Shown here: one piece after another, positions 1-9,169 of the stretch
Layout: every line of letters begins with the position of its first letter
How positions within the stretch are numbered: position 1 is the stretch's first letter
From: Candidatus Thorarchaeota archaeon
Lineage (GTDB): Archaea > Asgardarchaeota > Thorarchaeia > Thorarchaeales > Thorarchaeaceae
Direction: 5' to 3'
DNA: 64,000 nt
NCBI GenBank assembly: GCA_004524445.1
Contig: SDNP01000007.1
Location: 1-64,000 of the forward strand
Notes under the pieces: generated by a model
What the model saw: the letters and a program-made list of their open reading frames with translations, nothing else
What the model was told of the DNA's origin: nothing
The model's database searches: none
Made by a program: the position numbers and the translations under genes

Positions 1-1
1 C

Positions 2-3000
2 AAGCATCATGATGATGGGCGGGAGTTCATTTTGTATCTCTCTGTGTCCGGTCGTGGCTCACCCTCAGCGTCTGCCGCAACTATAGCAGAGAGATGGCAC
101 GGTCTGAAATATCTCTACGATATGGCGCATTACAAGCACAGGGACATCATTTGGTTCGATATGGATGGCGAAATCGCAGACCTGTTGCTCGGGAGCCATA
201 GGCTGAGGCTGGCCTTCCACGACGGATCAGTTCAGCGCTTCTTCAAGAAACGCGTCAAGGTTGTTGACATGTCCTCCACTACTGCCGAGTACTTGCATGG
301 CAGGCAAACAAGCCGAGTAATTAGAAAGTTAATCAAAGAGAATCTGGCTAATGCAAGAAGACCTATTGCTGTAGTGAGTGGTTGGAATTCATTGTGGCGA
401 AGAACCGGCCCATATCAGAACCCCTTGTTGGACGTGATACCCCTGCTCTTCTTGTCGGAGGTCCCTCAAGGGGGAACGATTCTGTGGTTCAATCGTCCGG
501 TTCCTCTCTCTGATAATAGCTCCCTTTACCAGACAAAATGTGTAGCGCCATTCTATGCCAATTCTCAATGGGAGAGTTTTATCGATAGAATCGTCTGGAA
601 CCTCCCTCTGCCTCCACAGAGGTCGAGGTCGTTTACGCCTGTGGATGATTCTATCAGGGTATCCATAGTGGAAGCACCGGGTGACACGGTCATCTCGGAG
701 CCAATCCATATCATCCCCCTTGAGGGATGGGGAGAAACCTTCCGGTCAGAACCCCAGACGCCCTATATCTCGATGATGTATTCTAAGGGAACAGGAATCA
801 CAGGCTCTATTCAGACCTTCGCACACACTGTTGACTGTGAAGATGTGTATGATCTCCTGCCGCACCTTCAAGATACTCCGATTACAGATAGCATCCCTGA
901 GAGGACCAGGTATGCAGTTGAAAAAGCAGATGCGTCATCAAGGATTCAGGAAACACAAGATTCTATCAATCTGATTAATTTTCGACCTTATCAATTTCAG
1001 GAGCGACTGGAGAGAAGCAAGCGGTACAAGAAGCTACTACCGATGGACCAGATTACACAGAAACGCGAATATCGAACCATGACTCTTGGTGTGGAGGAGC
1101 CCCAGAGAAACACAAGGCCTCCGTCTGAAGACATGCTGGTATCACATGATGTTGATGGTATTGACATAGCCCTATCCGAGGTCCGTGGCCTGAGGAATAC
1201 CATCTCATTCCTCTTAGACCAAGCATATCCTCCAAGCCACATTGTGAGGTTGTATAGAGAACTACTCGATATCATTGACCCAATAGATGCTACTCAATCC
1301 AGCCAAGAGGTCATGAACAGACTACGCTTGGTTAGACAGACTATTGAGAATGATACATCCACGGAAAAGCTTTGGACGCAGCTAGAACCGTTCCGGATGC
1401 AAGCCCATCGACAATTGAAACCGTACATACGGACTCATATCGAGCAGCTGTTCCAAAGGTACCCCGATATCATGCTCATCACGGGAAACCATCTCTTCTT
1501 GATGCTGCACACCGTACTCGATACGATTTCTTCCAGCATCCATCCGCGAACTCTAGAGATTCTATGGCAATATCTTGTTCCTTGGCATTACATAAGACTT
1601 GGATTCAGACCAGAATACAGGTATGGAACACATTCAGGTCGGTCAGTGTTGGACCGGCATGTGATCTTTAATAGGCTGGAGTCAAGAGCCTTAGCACTGA
1701 ACGCTTTGATTACCGAAGATGTTTCTCTAGGGAATATTAGGATGGGGGAGGTGATATTCCGAAGAACAGGAATAGAGCACGAACCGTTGGCGATGTGGTT
1801 GATATTCCAGAGAACCATGGGAGGGACTGAGATGAATGCGGCACTCATCACGCCATATGCCTTAGACCCGGGCGAATCCCCATATGAGCTTCTGAAGAGC
1901 CTTGTCTCGGATGCGCCCTTCTGGAGTGAGAGCAATATCAGCAAACTGACCGAGTTTGCACGTAGTGAAAAGCACGAGATTCGAGTGCCACTGATGATTG
2001 CCAACCAGAAGGATATGCAGATTCTGTTCGTACGGCACCAAGATAGTGATATCTGGATGCCAGTTGGACGAGTTGAATATACGACTCATGCATTCCAGAG
2101 TATAACATTGGTTAGAACACTGCAGATACGCGCAGAGGAACATGCAGTTCCGGTCTCTACGAAGGCAGTTCCTGAAGCATTCATGGACAGCCAAGACTTG
2201 GTTGATGTTGCCCTTCTTGTCATTCGTCGAGGTCTGGGTGACCCGGTCAATGCGAAATGCCACATCTCGTTGGATCATGATAGAGGATGCTATCGTGCTG
2301 TCATCGAGGTTAAGCGAGAGGAGGACAATGTATCGGAAACTCTGAAATTGACAACCAAGAACACCAGTGAGTTGGTTGGGCTACTCAGGAAGCCAGACTA
2401 TCAGTGTGAGCCGGTGGTCATTGATGGGATGCGACTCATCTGGAACCGATTCCAGGATATCACCTATCATGAGGATGTTCAACTCATCCGTCCATGGGTT
2501 GAGAGAAGAAATCCATTTCCACACTTGACGATGGAGTTGCCACCCAGTGCTGAAGACCTCCTGGCTGCCAAGCAGGACTTCAATATCAGAGTAGAACCTC
2601 ATCACGACCCTTGGGTGTGTCCCCTTCGACATGTTTCCAAGGAGGACATTGAGAGACAGCAGCGTCTTGCTCCAGTGGCAAATATGCACTATCTCTTCCG
2701 ATACGAGATCCCCATCGGAACACCACGGCACCTGCTTGATGAGGCAGGACTAAGACATGGGTCTTGCTGGGGCATCCGAATCCATACGCCCCACCCAATT
2801 CCGACGGAACTCCAGCAGTTAATGTCAGTTCGTTTCACCGCTGCTCAGCTCGTGACACTTGTGAAGTCTGGTGAGATTGTCTACTGGTCGGACGAGCAGC
2901 AAGACTGGATTATTCACTCGATGGACCTTGTGTGGAGAAACCAAGTCATCTCGGAGGCGCAGGAGGCCTGGCACCTCAGGCGTGTCATCAAGGAGTACCT

Positions 3001-3586
3001 TGGGCAAGAACTGAAACTGGTGAGGCCGGGAACCTATCTGCAGAGGCAAGAACGATGGCGTCCTTACTTCATCATTGAGCAAGAGAGGGTAGTAGTTGGT
3101 CTGGAGTGGGGTGCAACAAAAGAGAAACGAGAGAGGGTGCTTGGGGAGAGGAATGTTACTCTCCGAGCAAGAGAAGAGGTTGAGAATATCCTCAACCAGG
3201 GTATGGCGGATCTTCTTGAAGAGCAGGGCATCACCCCCGAAAGAAGGCTCCAGAGCGAAATTAGAAACGAGATGGAGTTCATACTTGAAGAGATAATGAA
3301 ATCAGAGGGACAGTTGAAGTTAACCTACTCAGGGGCAATGATTCGTAGAGATGAGGTGGGCGGAGAAAGGGTCTACATCTACTTCAAGACAGAAGGTGGA
3401 GAAGAGCACATGGTTGCAGTTACAGAGCATCTTCATACTATGACTCAATTCGGTCGTCTGACAGTAGAAACAGTCCGTGAATTGGTGGAGCAAGAGCTAC
3501 GTGATATTCCAATCGAAAATGGGCACATCAATGCAGCTATTGCAGAAACTATCAATCTTCTCCGAGCTAGAAAGATTATTTCCTAA
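2..3586 (+). CDS. Very large protein of unknown function, 5' end cut by the window
   Basis: The reading frame is open from base 2 with no stop upstream, so the gene very likely begins before the window; a TTG at 32 is the first possible start inside it but has no convincing ribosome binding site. About 1,194 codons are visible. I see no Walker A/B motif, signal peptide or membrane segment. The protein looks soluble and mixed alpha/beta, rich in Arg/Glu and aromatic residues, with a charged, probably helical C-terminal part (roughly residues 1000-1180). Early blocks such as SVSGRGSP and IAVVSGWNSL have the look of a Rossmann- or RecA-like core, but that is only an impression. It ends 70 bases before the convergent DUF3160 gene. 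I do not recognise the family. Confidence 0.75.
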   Translation, partial: KHHDDGREFILYLSVSGRGSPSASAATIAERWHGLKYLYDMAHYKHRDIIWFDMDGEIADLLLGSHRLRLAFHDGSVQRFFKKRVKVVDMSSTTAEYLHGRQTSRVIRKLIKENLANARRPIAVVSGWNSLWRRTGPYQNPLLDVIPLLFLSEVPQGGTILWFNRPVPLSDNSSLYQTKCVAPFYANSQWESFIDRIVWNLPLPPQRSRSFTPVDDSIRVSIVEAPGDTVISEPIHIIPLEGWGETFRSEPQTPYISMMYSKGTGITGSIQTFAHTVDCEDVYDLLPHLQDTPITDSIPERTRYAVEKADASSRIQETQDSINLINFRPYQFQERLERSKRYKKLLPMDQITQKREYRTMTLGVEEPQRNTRPPSEDMLVSHDVDGIDIALSEVRGLRNTISFLLDQAYPPSHIVRLYRELLDIIDPIDATQSSQEVMNRLRLVRQTIENDTSTEKLWTQLEPFRMQAHRQLKPYIRTHIEQLFQRYPDIMLITGNHLFLMLHTVLDTISSSIHPRTLEILWQYLVPWHYIRLGFRPEYRYGTHSGRSVLDRHVIFNRLESRALALNALITEDVSLGNIRMGEVIFRRTGIEHEPLAMWLIFQRTMGGTEMNAALITPYALDPGESPYELLKSLVSDAPFWSESNISKLTEFARSEKHEIRVPLMIANQKDMQILFVRHQDSDIWMPVGRVEYTTHAFQSITLVRTLQIRAEEHAVPVSTKAVPEAFMDSQDLVDVALLVIRRGLGDPVNAKCHISLDHDRGCYRAVIEVKREEDNVSETLKLTTKNTSELVGLLRKPDYQCEPVVIDGMRLIWNRFQDITYHEDVQLIRPWVERRNPFPHLTMELPPSAEDLLAAKQDFNIRVEPHHDPWVCPLRHVSKEDIERQQRLAPVANMHYLFRYEIPIGTPRHLLDEAGLRHGSCWGIRIHTPHPIPTELQQLMSVRFTAAQLVTLVKSGEIVYWSDEQQDWIIHSMDLVWRNQVISEAQEAWHLRRVIKEYLGQELKLVRPGTYLQRQERWRPYFIIEQERVVVGLEWGATKEKRERVLGERNVTLRAREEVENILNQGMADLLEEQGITPERRLQSEIRNEMEFILEEIMKSEGQLKLTYSGAMIRRDEVGGERVYIYFKTEGGEEHMVAVTEHLHTMTQFGRLTVETVRELVEQELRDIPIENGHINAAIAETINLLRARKIIS

Positions 3587-3655
3587 TCTTCTCCCTCAGC
3601 TTTCCATGGTTTATCCTTGGAGGTTATGAGAACATATTCGTTGCCTCCTTCCTTT

Positions 3656-5893
3656 TTATTCTGCTTTGCCAAGGAGCCCCAACATCAGCCCCTCTGTATC
3701 TGCAGTCACAATGAAGCTGCTGGTCCACTCAGGGAAGTCTGGCTCATCCCCCTGGTCCAGTATCTCCCTCCATGCCTCATCGGTCAGACGGTCGCTCATT
3801 GGTTGAGTGAACTCATAATACGAGAAAGTGCCTCCCCTTGCCAGCATAAGTTGCCCATTGATAGGAACTGCCACAATGATGATGTGAGGGTCTCCCACAG
3901 CCTCCTCTAGGACCTTCATGGTGTTAGGGTCAGTGTGTACATCCGCAATGAGAGACATATATTTGTCAATACCAGAGGTGATCAAGGGGTCTTCGGGCAT
4001 GGTCCCAATGTACTCTAGTGTGTGTCGCGCGGATTCGATTACCTGAATATCTGTTTCATTGATGGACTGCCCAGCCAGCTCCTTGATTGCGATGGACCTG
4101 AGATCGAGTAGGAATGAGTGGAGTGTTTCCAGCCTATCTTGAAGCCGCTCCGACAATAGGCTCCGCGTACCAAGTCCTTCAAGCATCATCAAACACAAAG
4201 ATGCAAGCCGTCCGTAGACAGTCGGAACGGGTTCTACATAGCCAGGAGGCTGCTCGGGAGATGGGGCCGCCTCGGGTGCCGCATATGATTGCTTAGCATA
4301 GAGGATTGTGTCGTGTCTAAGTTCTGTCCAAGATGCAAGCGCCGTGTGAAGCTGTTTGTCTACCCAAGCCTGATTTCGCATGAATAAGGGATGTGCATCG
4401 CTGGGCTCATGCAGGAGAGGTAGGAGTGAATAGAGCCACAGGTAGTACAGATTCTGGACCCATTCTGCATCGGTCATATTACTGATTCCTGACCTGAGCA
4501 TCTCCATCTGCTCGACATAGTTCTCATATTCTTTCTGATCTTCCAAGAGTTCCCATGCCCTCTCAGAACCGAAGGCTGCCATGACATCGAGACCCTTTGG
4601 CATGAGTCGTGGATTATTGATGGTTCCAACATGCTGATAGACCAATTGTCCAAGAATGTAGCTATCTGGAATGAACCGTTGCCCCATGAAACGCATACCC
4701 TTCGTGACATTGATGTCTTCACCATAAGCTACTGGGGAACCGAGAATCAATGGGTCATGTAGGTCTTCTGCGGTCTCAATGAACTCCCCAAGAAGACTCT
4801 CGTTTTGAAGGATTGACCAAGAGGGATTGGCGCCATAGACATTTTTGATGACCTGCGAATAGTCGAGTGGAGTGGGATCATCTGCTACTCCAACAAAGAA
4901 TGCTGTTGGCTCATACAGACTGTCCCAGACATCATAGCCTGAAAGCTCTATGTTAAATCCACTGACAGTTTCATTCATCATTAGTGCCATCAGAATTGCC
5001 TGACGGGTGTTGGAAAGGCTCTCTAGTCTGAACTGGACCCGTCCAAGCCACATCATTGCCAAAAAATACTTGCTCAGGACCTCACTTCGTGTGTAGTGCC
5101 CTCTAGGCACAAATTGAGTAAAATCTTCCATATAGCTCATGAACCAGTCATCTGTCATTATGGTATGATTGCCAATGTACCCCAATACTTGGTTGACTTC
5201 CGATACAACATCAGGGTGGATATATGTAGAGTTATCGAGAAGGCACATTGCAACAGTGAAGTAGGCAATATTCAAACGTGCGGCCTCTCTCCATACCCCT
5301 TCCGGTGCGTCTTCGTACACCTCGTAGGCTTCTTGAAGTAATGAATTGGTCAGATTTCCAAGGAGGTCCCAGAATGAATAGACCTCTACCTCCCTAAGGG
5401 CAAGATCGTAACATACATGAAATGCATGAAGCACTGCGTCACTCGTGATGAAGTTAGGAATCTCCGTCCAATAGTTCCCATCAAGGATTTCATAGATTTG
5501 ACTGAATTGATTTTGTGTGATGACTACAAATCCATTCTCAGTTATCTTCTGTTTAGCTCCTTCACTCAAATGACGAAAATCTTCTTGATTGACAACATTC
5601 GATAAGGATGGATCTATAGAATAGCCCGAGCTGGCGAGGATATACCACTCAGCATATGGAATGTATTCGCCAAACGAAGTGGTAATTGAACGATTTATAC
5701 TTCTGAAGTTTCCCCGATATGGTGCGGGAGTAGGTGGATACTCAGGACTAATCGGACTATAGATGCCACCATAGAATGCTAAAGCAACAACAATTGTTGC
5801 TGCCAATAAGGAAGCGACAATCCCTCCTGCACCTATCTTGCGCTTTACCTCGTCATCAATCGCTCTAATCCCACGATTAGTAATCATATCCAA
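3656..5893 (-). CDS. DUF3160 family membrane-anchored extracytoplasmic protein
   Basis: A 745-residue protein with one hydrophobic segment near residues 25-45, followed by a Pro-rich linker and a long soluble region, so it is probably anchored by its N-terminus with the bulk outside the cell. The block FVPRGHYTRSE followed by YFLAMMWLGR is what I associate with the DUF3160 family, and the length fits. The family has no established biochemical role that I know of. The C-terminus (residues 640-745) keeps the family's final beta-rich segment. The start ATG lies about 20 bases downstream of an AT-rich box (complement of 5909-5919), which suggests a short leader. It is transcribed divergently from the winged-helix membrane gene next to it. 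Confidence 0.8.
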   Translation of the reverse strand: MDMITNRGIRAIDDEVKRKIGAGGIVASLLAATIVVALAFYGGIYSPISPEYPPTPAPYRGNFRSINRSITTSFGEYIPYAEWYILASSGYSIDPSLSNVVNQEDFRHLSEGAKQKITENGFVVITQNQFSQIYEILDGNYWTEIPNFITSDAVLHAFHVCYDLALREVEVYSFWDLLGNLTNSLLQEAYEVYEDAPEGVWREAARLNIAYFTVAMCLLDNSTYIHPDVVSEVNQVLGYIGNHTIMTDDWFMSYMEDFTQFVPRGHYTRSEVLSKYFLAMMWLGRVQFRLESLSNTRQAILMALMMNETVSGFNIELSGYDVWDSLYEPTAFFVGVADDPTPLDYSQVIKNVYGANPSWSILQNESLLGEFIETAEDLHDPLILGSPVAYGEDINVTKGMRFMGQRFIPDSYILGQLVYQHVGTINNPRLMPKGLDVMAAFGSERAWELLEDQKEYENYVEQMEMLRSGISNMTDAEWVQNLYYLWLYSLLPLLHEPSDAHPLFMRNQAWVDKQLHTALASWTELRHDTILYAKQSYAAPEAAPSPEQPPGYVEPVPTVYGRLASLCLMMLEGLGTRSLLSERLQDRLETLHSFLLDLRSIAIKELAGQSINETDIQVIESARHTLEYIGTMPEDPLITSGIDKYMSLIADVHTDPNTMKVLEEAVGDPHIIIVAVPINGQLMLARGGTFSYYEFTQPMSDRLTDEAWREILDQGDEPDFPEWTSSFIVTADTEGLMLGLLGKAE

Positions 5894-6014
5894 TACTATG
5901 GCGAGAACCTATTTAGTTCCATGGTGTAGAACGCTCTGTTCAAGCTTTAGAACAGAATTATCGAAAGATAGTATTATCTGTCTCGATGAGCTGATATATG
6001 GTGTTGGGGTTTGG

Positions 6015-6467
6015 ATGCGAGCGGATGATGACAGCCTTGAGATGGAGAGCGAGTTGCGAGGCAATACGCTCAGAGTCTATTGGTATATGATTCAGCAGAA
6101 TGAACCTGTGGGGGTCAGAGAAGTACAGAAGGCCTTGAATATGAGTAGTCCCTCTGTGGCAAGTCATCACCTCAACAAACTGATTAATTTGGACCTCGCT
6201 CAGAAAATGCGCGACAACTCTTATGGACTAATAGAGATTGTTAAAGTTGGAGTGCTGAGGAATTTCGTTGGGTATCGAGGAAGGCTTCTCCCAAGATATT
6301 CTTTCATAGCAGTCTTCTTTACTGTATTCACAGTCGTATACGGGGCGCTTACGTTCGTCATGCCCATCGGTTTCTTTGATAGGATGATTGCTCTCGTACT
6401 GGGGTTTATTGGAGCAGTGTTTTCTTGGGTTGAAACCTATAGGCTTTGGAATCTCAAAATAGTGTGA
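6015..6467 (+). CDS. Winged-helix DNA-binding protein with C-terminal membrane segments
   Basis: A protein of about 150 residues. Residues 10-75 form a winged helix-turn-helix of the ArsR/MarR type: a helix with VREVQKALNMSSPSVASHHL as recognition region, then a short wing. Two hydrophobic segments follow (about residues 90-110 and 118-136), so the regulator is probably held at the membrane. The frame extends further upstream, but that part overlaps the divergent DUF3160 gene, so I chose the ATG at 6015; the ATG at 6042 is equally possible. Membrane-tethered winged-helix proteins of this architecture are common in archaea and their ligands are mostly unknown. Divergent placement suggests it could control DUF3160, which is inference. 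Confidence 0.65.
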   Translation: MRADDDSLEMESELRGNTLRVYWYMIQQNEPVGVREVQKALNMSSPSVASHHLNKLINLDLAQKMRDNSYGLIEIVKVGVLRNFVGYRGRLLPRYSFIAVFFTVFTVVYGALTFVMPIGFFDRMIALVLGFIGAVFSWVETYRLWNLKIV

Positions 6468-6480
6468 ATGGACAGCTGTT

Positions 6481-6726
6481 GTGCTCTTTTTGAACGGAAG
6501 CATGCTCGCGGGGGTCTTTGAAGACTTCGTCTTCTTACGTATTCCTCCAGAGGAGCAGGATGCTCTACTCTCGCAGTTTCATGAGCTGAAGCGATTTGAA
6601 CCGAATGAGGGACAAATCATGAGGGAATATATGGCAATGTCCGAAACTCTCTTCTCCAATCCTGTGATTCGTAAGAAACTAATCAAAAGAGCTATCGAGC
6701 ATGTGCTACAATTACCCCCCAAATGA
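6481..6726 (+). CDS. TfoX N-terminal-domain-like protein, apparently missing its N-terminus
   Basis: An 81-residue frame whose sequence from NGSMLAGVFED through the C-terminal VLQLPPK matches the later two thirds of the TfoX N-terminal domain (competence-regulator-like, PF04993). The usual first 25-30 residues with the MFGG-type motif are absent. The frame is closed by a stop at 6460, so at most six extra codons are available upstream. The annotated start is a GTG with no good ribosome binding site. It begins 13 bases after the winged-helix gene. Either a shortened functional variant or a decayed gene; I cannot decide from the sequence. Confidence 0.5.
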   Translation: MLFLNGSMLAGVFEDFVFLRIPPEEQDALLSQFHELKRFEPNEGQIMREYMAMSETLFSNPVIRKKLIKRAIEHVLQLPPK

Positions 6727-6798
6727 GTGACCAGTTCAGATTGGTTTTATGCGGCATTAGTCCGAAAATCAGCTATTCAATAACTCTCCAGAAATCTA

Positions 6799-6833
6799 TT
6801 TATACAAGAGCTTGAGGGCTTAGAGTTGGGAGG
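6799..6833 (+). promoter_or_regulatory. TATA-like box and ribosome binding site for the CPBP protease gene
   Basis: TTTATA at 6799-6804 lies about 25 bases before a strong GGGAGG at 6828-6833, which is 10 bases from the ATG at 6844. The geometry fits an archaeal promoter with a very short leader. Prediction by eye. Confidence 0.45.
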
Positions 6834-6843
6834 ATTTTCATAG

Positions 6844-7758
6844 ATGGCAGAAGACACTTCTGAGATGACAATTCATGAAGCTTGCGGGAGCTCAAAAGAC
6901 AAGGCGTTTGCCTTAGTCGAGGTGATTATGGTCCGGTTCGTAATCTATGCCCTATTAGCAAGAGTCCTGCTCATAACGTTATTCGGAGGCATCGAAACCC
7001 AAAATATCTTGGCCGCGTATGTGGTGGGTTCTTTGTGGTTCATCATTCCTTTTGGCGTGGTTATGGTGACAAGGCGAGATCGCTCTTCCTTTGGATTCAC
7101 TCTCAGACCAATCCGCAGGAATGTAGATCGTGGTATGAGTGCGTTCTTGGTGCTACTGATCGCACTCATGGGATTTGGTATCCTTAGCGCACTGGGCTGG
7201 AGTTATCTTGAGCCGCGCGGTGCAATGTTATTAACGAGCCTTTTTTCCATATCCCTTATCTTGGTTGTTTTACTGATTGGAAGGGATGATGAAGAACAGG
7301 AGATTAGCAATAGCAGTTTCTATGGTGATCTCATCATCATAATGCTTTTGTTGGTTCTTCCTATTCTGGGAGGATTTGTTATGGGGCAGCTATCCATATT
7401 ACTGGTTTCTACAGTGATATGGCAATTTGTCTTCTCGGGGTTTGGGGAGGAAGCATTCTTCAGAGGTTACATTCAATCTCGCCTGAATGAGGCCTTTGGT
7501 CGCCCATATGAAGTAAAGGGAGTCAATTTCGGTGTCGGATTGATTATCTCTGCCCTGATATTCTCGATTAGCCACATGCTGAATACATTTGACCTCTACA
7601 CGCTTACTGGTCAACTGGCTATTTGGTGGGGCACCTTCACTTTTGTGGGAGGCCTAATCTTTGGGCTTCTGAAGGAGTGGAGTGGGAGTATCATGCCTGG
7701 TGGGATTGCTCATGGCTTGGAGGCATTTGGGGAGGCAATAGGGATATTATTCTCATAA
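6844..7758 (+). CDS. CPBP family intramembrane metalloprotease (CAAX/ABI type)
   Basis: A 304-residue polytopic membrane protein with about seven or eight hydrophobic segments. The C-terminal half has the ordered motifs of the CPBP/Rce1 (PF02517) family: GEEAFFRGYI (EExxxR) near residues 200-210, FSISHMLN with the metal-binding His near 240, and a last motif around HGLEAFGEA. These residues form the glutamate/histidine active site of intramembrane proteases related to Rce1. In prokaryotes such proteins process membrane or peptide substrates, often of unknown identity. Promoter and GGGAGG ribosome binding site are clear. No peptide substrate gene is recognisable beside it; the neighbour downstream is a zinc ribbon. 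Confidence 0.85.
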   Translation: MAEDTSEMTIHEACGSSKDKAFALVEVIMVRFVIYALLARVLLITLFGGIETQNILAAYVVGSLWFIIPFGVVMVTRRDRSSFGFTLRPIRRNVDRGMSAFLVLLIALMGFGILSALGWSYLEPRGAMLLTSLFSISLILVVLLIGRDDEEQEISNSSFYGDLIIIMLLLVLPILGGFVMGQLSILLVSTVIWQFVFSGFGEEAFFRGYIQSRLNEAFGRPYEVKGVNFGVGLIISALIFSISHMLNTFDLYTLTGQLAIWWGTFTFVGGLIFGLLKEWSGSIMPGGIAHGLEAFGEAIGILFS

Positions 7759-7822
7759 AATGCCCACACGAGATATATATCCGCCTAACTCAATCACGGT
7801 TGATGCAGGACCTGAGGTATTC

Positions 7823-8014
7823 ATGATGGAACTGAAATGTGACAGCTGTAATGGCGATAAATGGAAAATGACAATCTATGAGATGAAAGTCTTCGGACAG
7901 ACTAGTATTTACACTGCAATCAAATGTGAAACCTGCGGCATGGTCTATCCCCTTACACAACTCGCGAAGAACCAACCAAAGGACACCGTTATTGGCATGT
8001 TAAAGAGCGAGTAG
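7823..8014 (+). CDS. Small zinc-ribbon protein
   Basis: A 63-residue protein with two CxxC knuckles, CDSC near residue 5 and CETC near residue 37, spaced as in a zinc ribbon. The frame opens at 7760, but a GAGGT element at 7814-7818 sits just before the tandem ATG codons at 7823 and 7826, so I place the start there. The protein has no other domain. It may act as a nucleic-acid or protein adaptor; no specific function can be given. Confidence 0.65.
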   Translation: MMELKCDSCNGDKWKMTIYEMKVFGQTSIYTAIKCETCGMVYPLTQLAKNQPKDTVIGMLKSE

Positions 8015-8133
8015 ACTGCAAAATAGCAACAAGATACTAGCATAAGCAGGTGATGAGTTCCATCTTTCCCAATACTCAAGAAAATGGGGCTTGAGTGATA
8101 TATTGCAGTAGATCACCCCGCTCGAAACCCATA

Positions 8134-8946
8134 CTAGCCAGGGAGTTCTCGCTTTAACATCGACATGAGAGATTCAAAGGTCTTGTCACAGAGCCAAACG
8201 GCACCCTGACTGAAGTTCAAGGGAAGCTTATGAACAATACTGACCTCACGGCAGGCCTCAGCAAGTGTTCGTGCTTGTTCCAGAGGCGAACTACAGTCAA
8301 ACATGATGCCACTCTCTTTTGCCACTCGACGCACACAGGCATCAACAGGAACTAGATAGGTCTGGGAATCGACGGTTTTCGTATACTCATCAAGTTCATC
8401 ATAGAATAGTTCTACGAGGTCTCTCAGATAGGTGGCTGCTCCGATATGACCAACGCCAGGAAACTGACATAGCTGCTCATACACTCCTGCAATACTGTGG
8501 TTTTGTATTTGATTGATGCTATATTGCACGATATTCCCAGAGGGCAATGCCATCAAAAACTGGAGTATTCCCTGACGGGAGTCTTCTCCACTGCTCTTAC
8601 TACCAAATATCATTTGAATGTCGGCTTCGCTCTTGTAGCCCTTGCCATCATATTGTATTTCTTCAAAAGCTAGTCTGGCCTTGGAGAGGGCCTTCTCCCC
8701 TGTTCTGACTATTCCATCTGGGGATGCTATGTCAATGATGCCATCAAAAGTATCTTCCACCATCTCCCGTATTCGCCTGGAAACAATCTCGTTCCTCCCT
8801 CGATTCAGTAGCTTCATGAGTAAGAATCGAAATGCATGCCACCAATGGGTTCGAATCAGTTCTATATTGCTTCCCAGTATTCTCATGTAGTGATTCCTGT
8901 ACAAATATGAGAACTTTGCTACACGAGCAATCATGAGGTTGTCCAT
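8134..8946 (-). CDS. Helix-hairpin-helix (HhH-GPD-like) DNA glycosylase superfamily protein
   Basis: A 270-residue protein whose C-terminal half resembles the HhH-GPD fold of base-excision glycosylases. LCQFPGVGHIGAATYL matches the helix-hairpin-helix consensus, and LVPVDACVRRVAKESG resembles the segment that carries the catalytic Asp in EndoIII/MutY/OGG1 enzymes. The four-Cys iron-sulfur loop of EndoIII is absent, as in OGG/AlkA-type members. The N-terminal 100 residues are unfamiliar. I chose the ATG at 8946 because GGTGA lies about 7 bases upstream; a GTG at 8958 also exists. A repair role is plausible, but activity is not proven because the usual catalytic Lys is not evident. Confidence 0.6.
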   Translation of the reverse strand: MDNLMIARVAKFSYLYRNHYMRILGSNIELIRTHWWHAFRFLLMKLLNRGRNEIVSRRIREMVEDTFDGIIDIASPDGIVRTGEKALSKARLAFEEIQYDGKGYKSEADIQMIFGSKSSGEDSRQGILQFLMALPSGNIVQYSINQIQNHSIAGVYEQLCQFPGVGHIGAATYLRDLVELFYDELDEYTKTVDSQTYLVPVDACVRRVAKESGIMFDCSSPLEQARTLAEACREVSIVHKLPLNFSQGAVWLCDKTFESLMSMLKRELPG

Positions 8947-9169
8947 CGACAGAGTCACCGATGTATTCTGAAGTAATCGAGATATATATGACCGTGTAAT
9001 TTCGTTATAGCAGTTGTTTACAGAGCAGCAGTCCTATGAAGCATATCAGTCGTTATGGAGTATCCAACTTGAGTGCAAATACATCATAGTCCGTAATAGC
9101 TATTTTCTTAGGGCTCTATGACAATGTCAATTAACTACCTCATACAATTGGAAGTAGGCAAGTGATATC

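Noticed and set aside
3617..3910. 97-codon plus-strand frame after the first gene
   Set aside because: Lies over the 3' end of the DUF3160 gene on the other strand and shows no protein-like pattern.
8040..8095. Possible box C/D sRNA near GTGATGA
   Set aside because: One C-like box is present, but no matching D and D' boxes at proper spacing.
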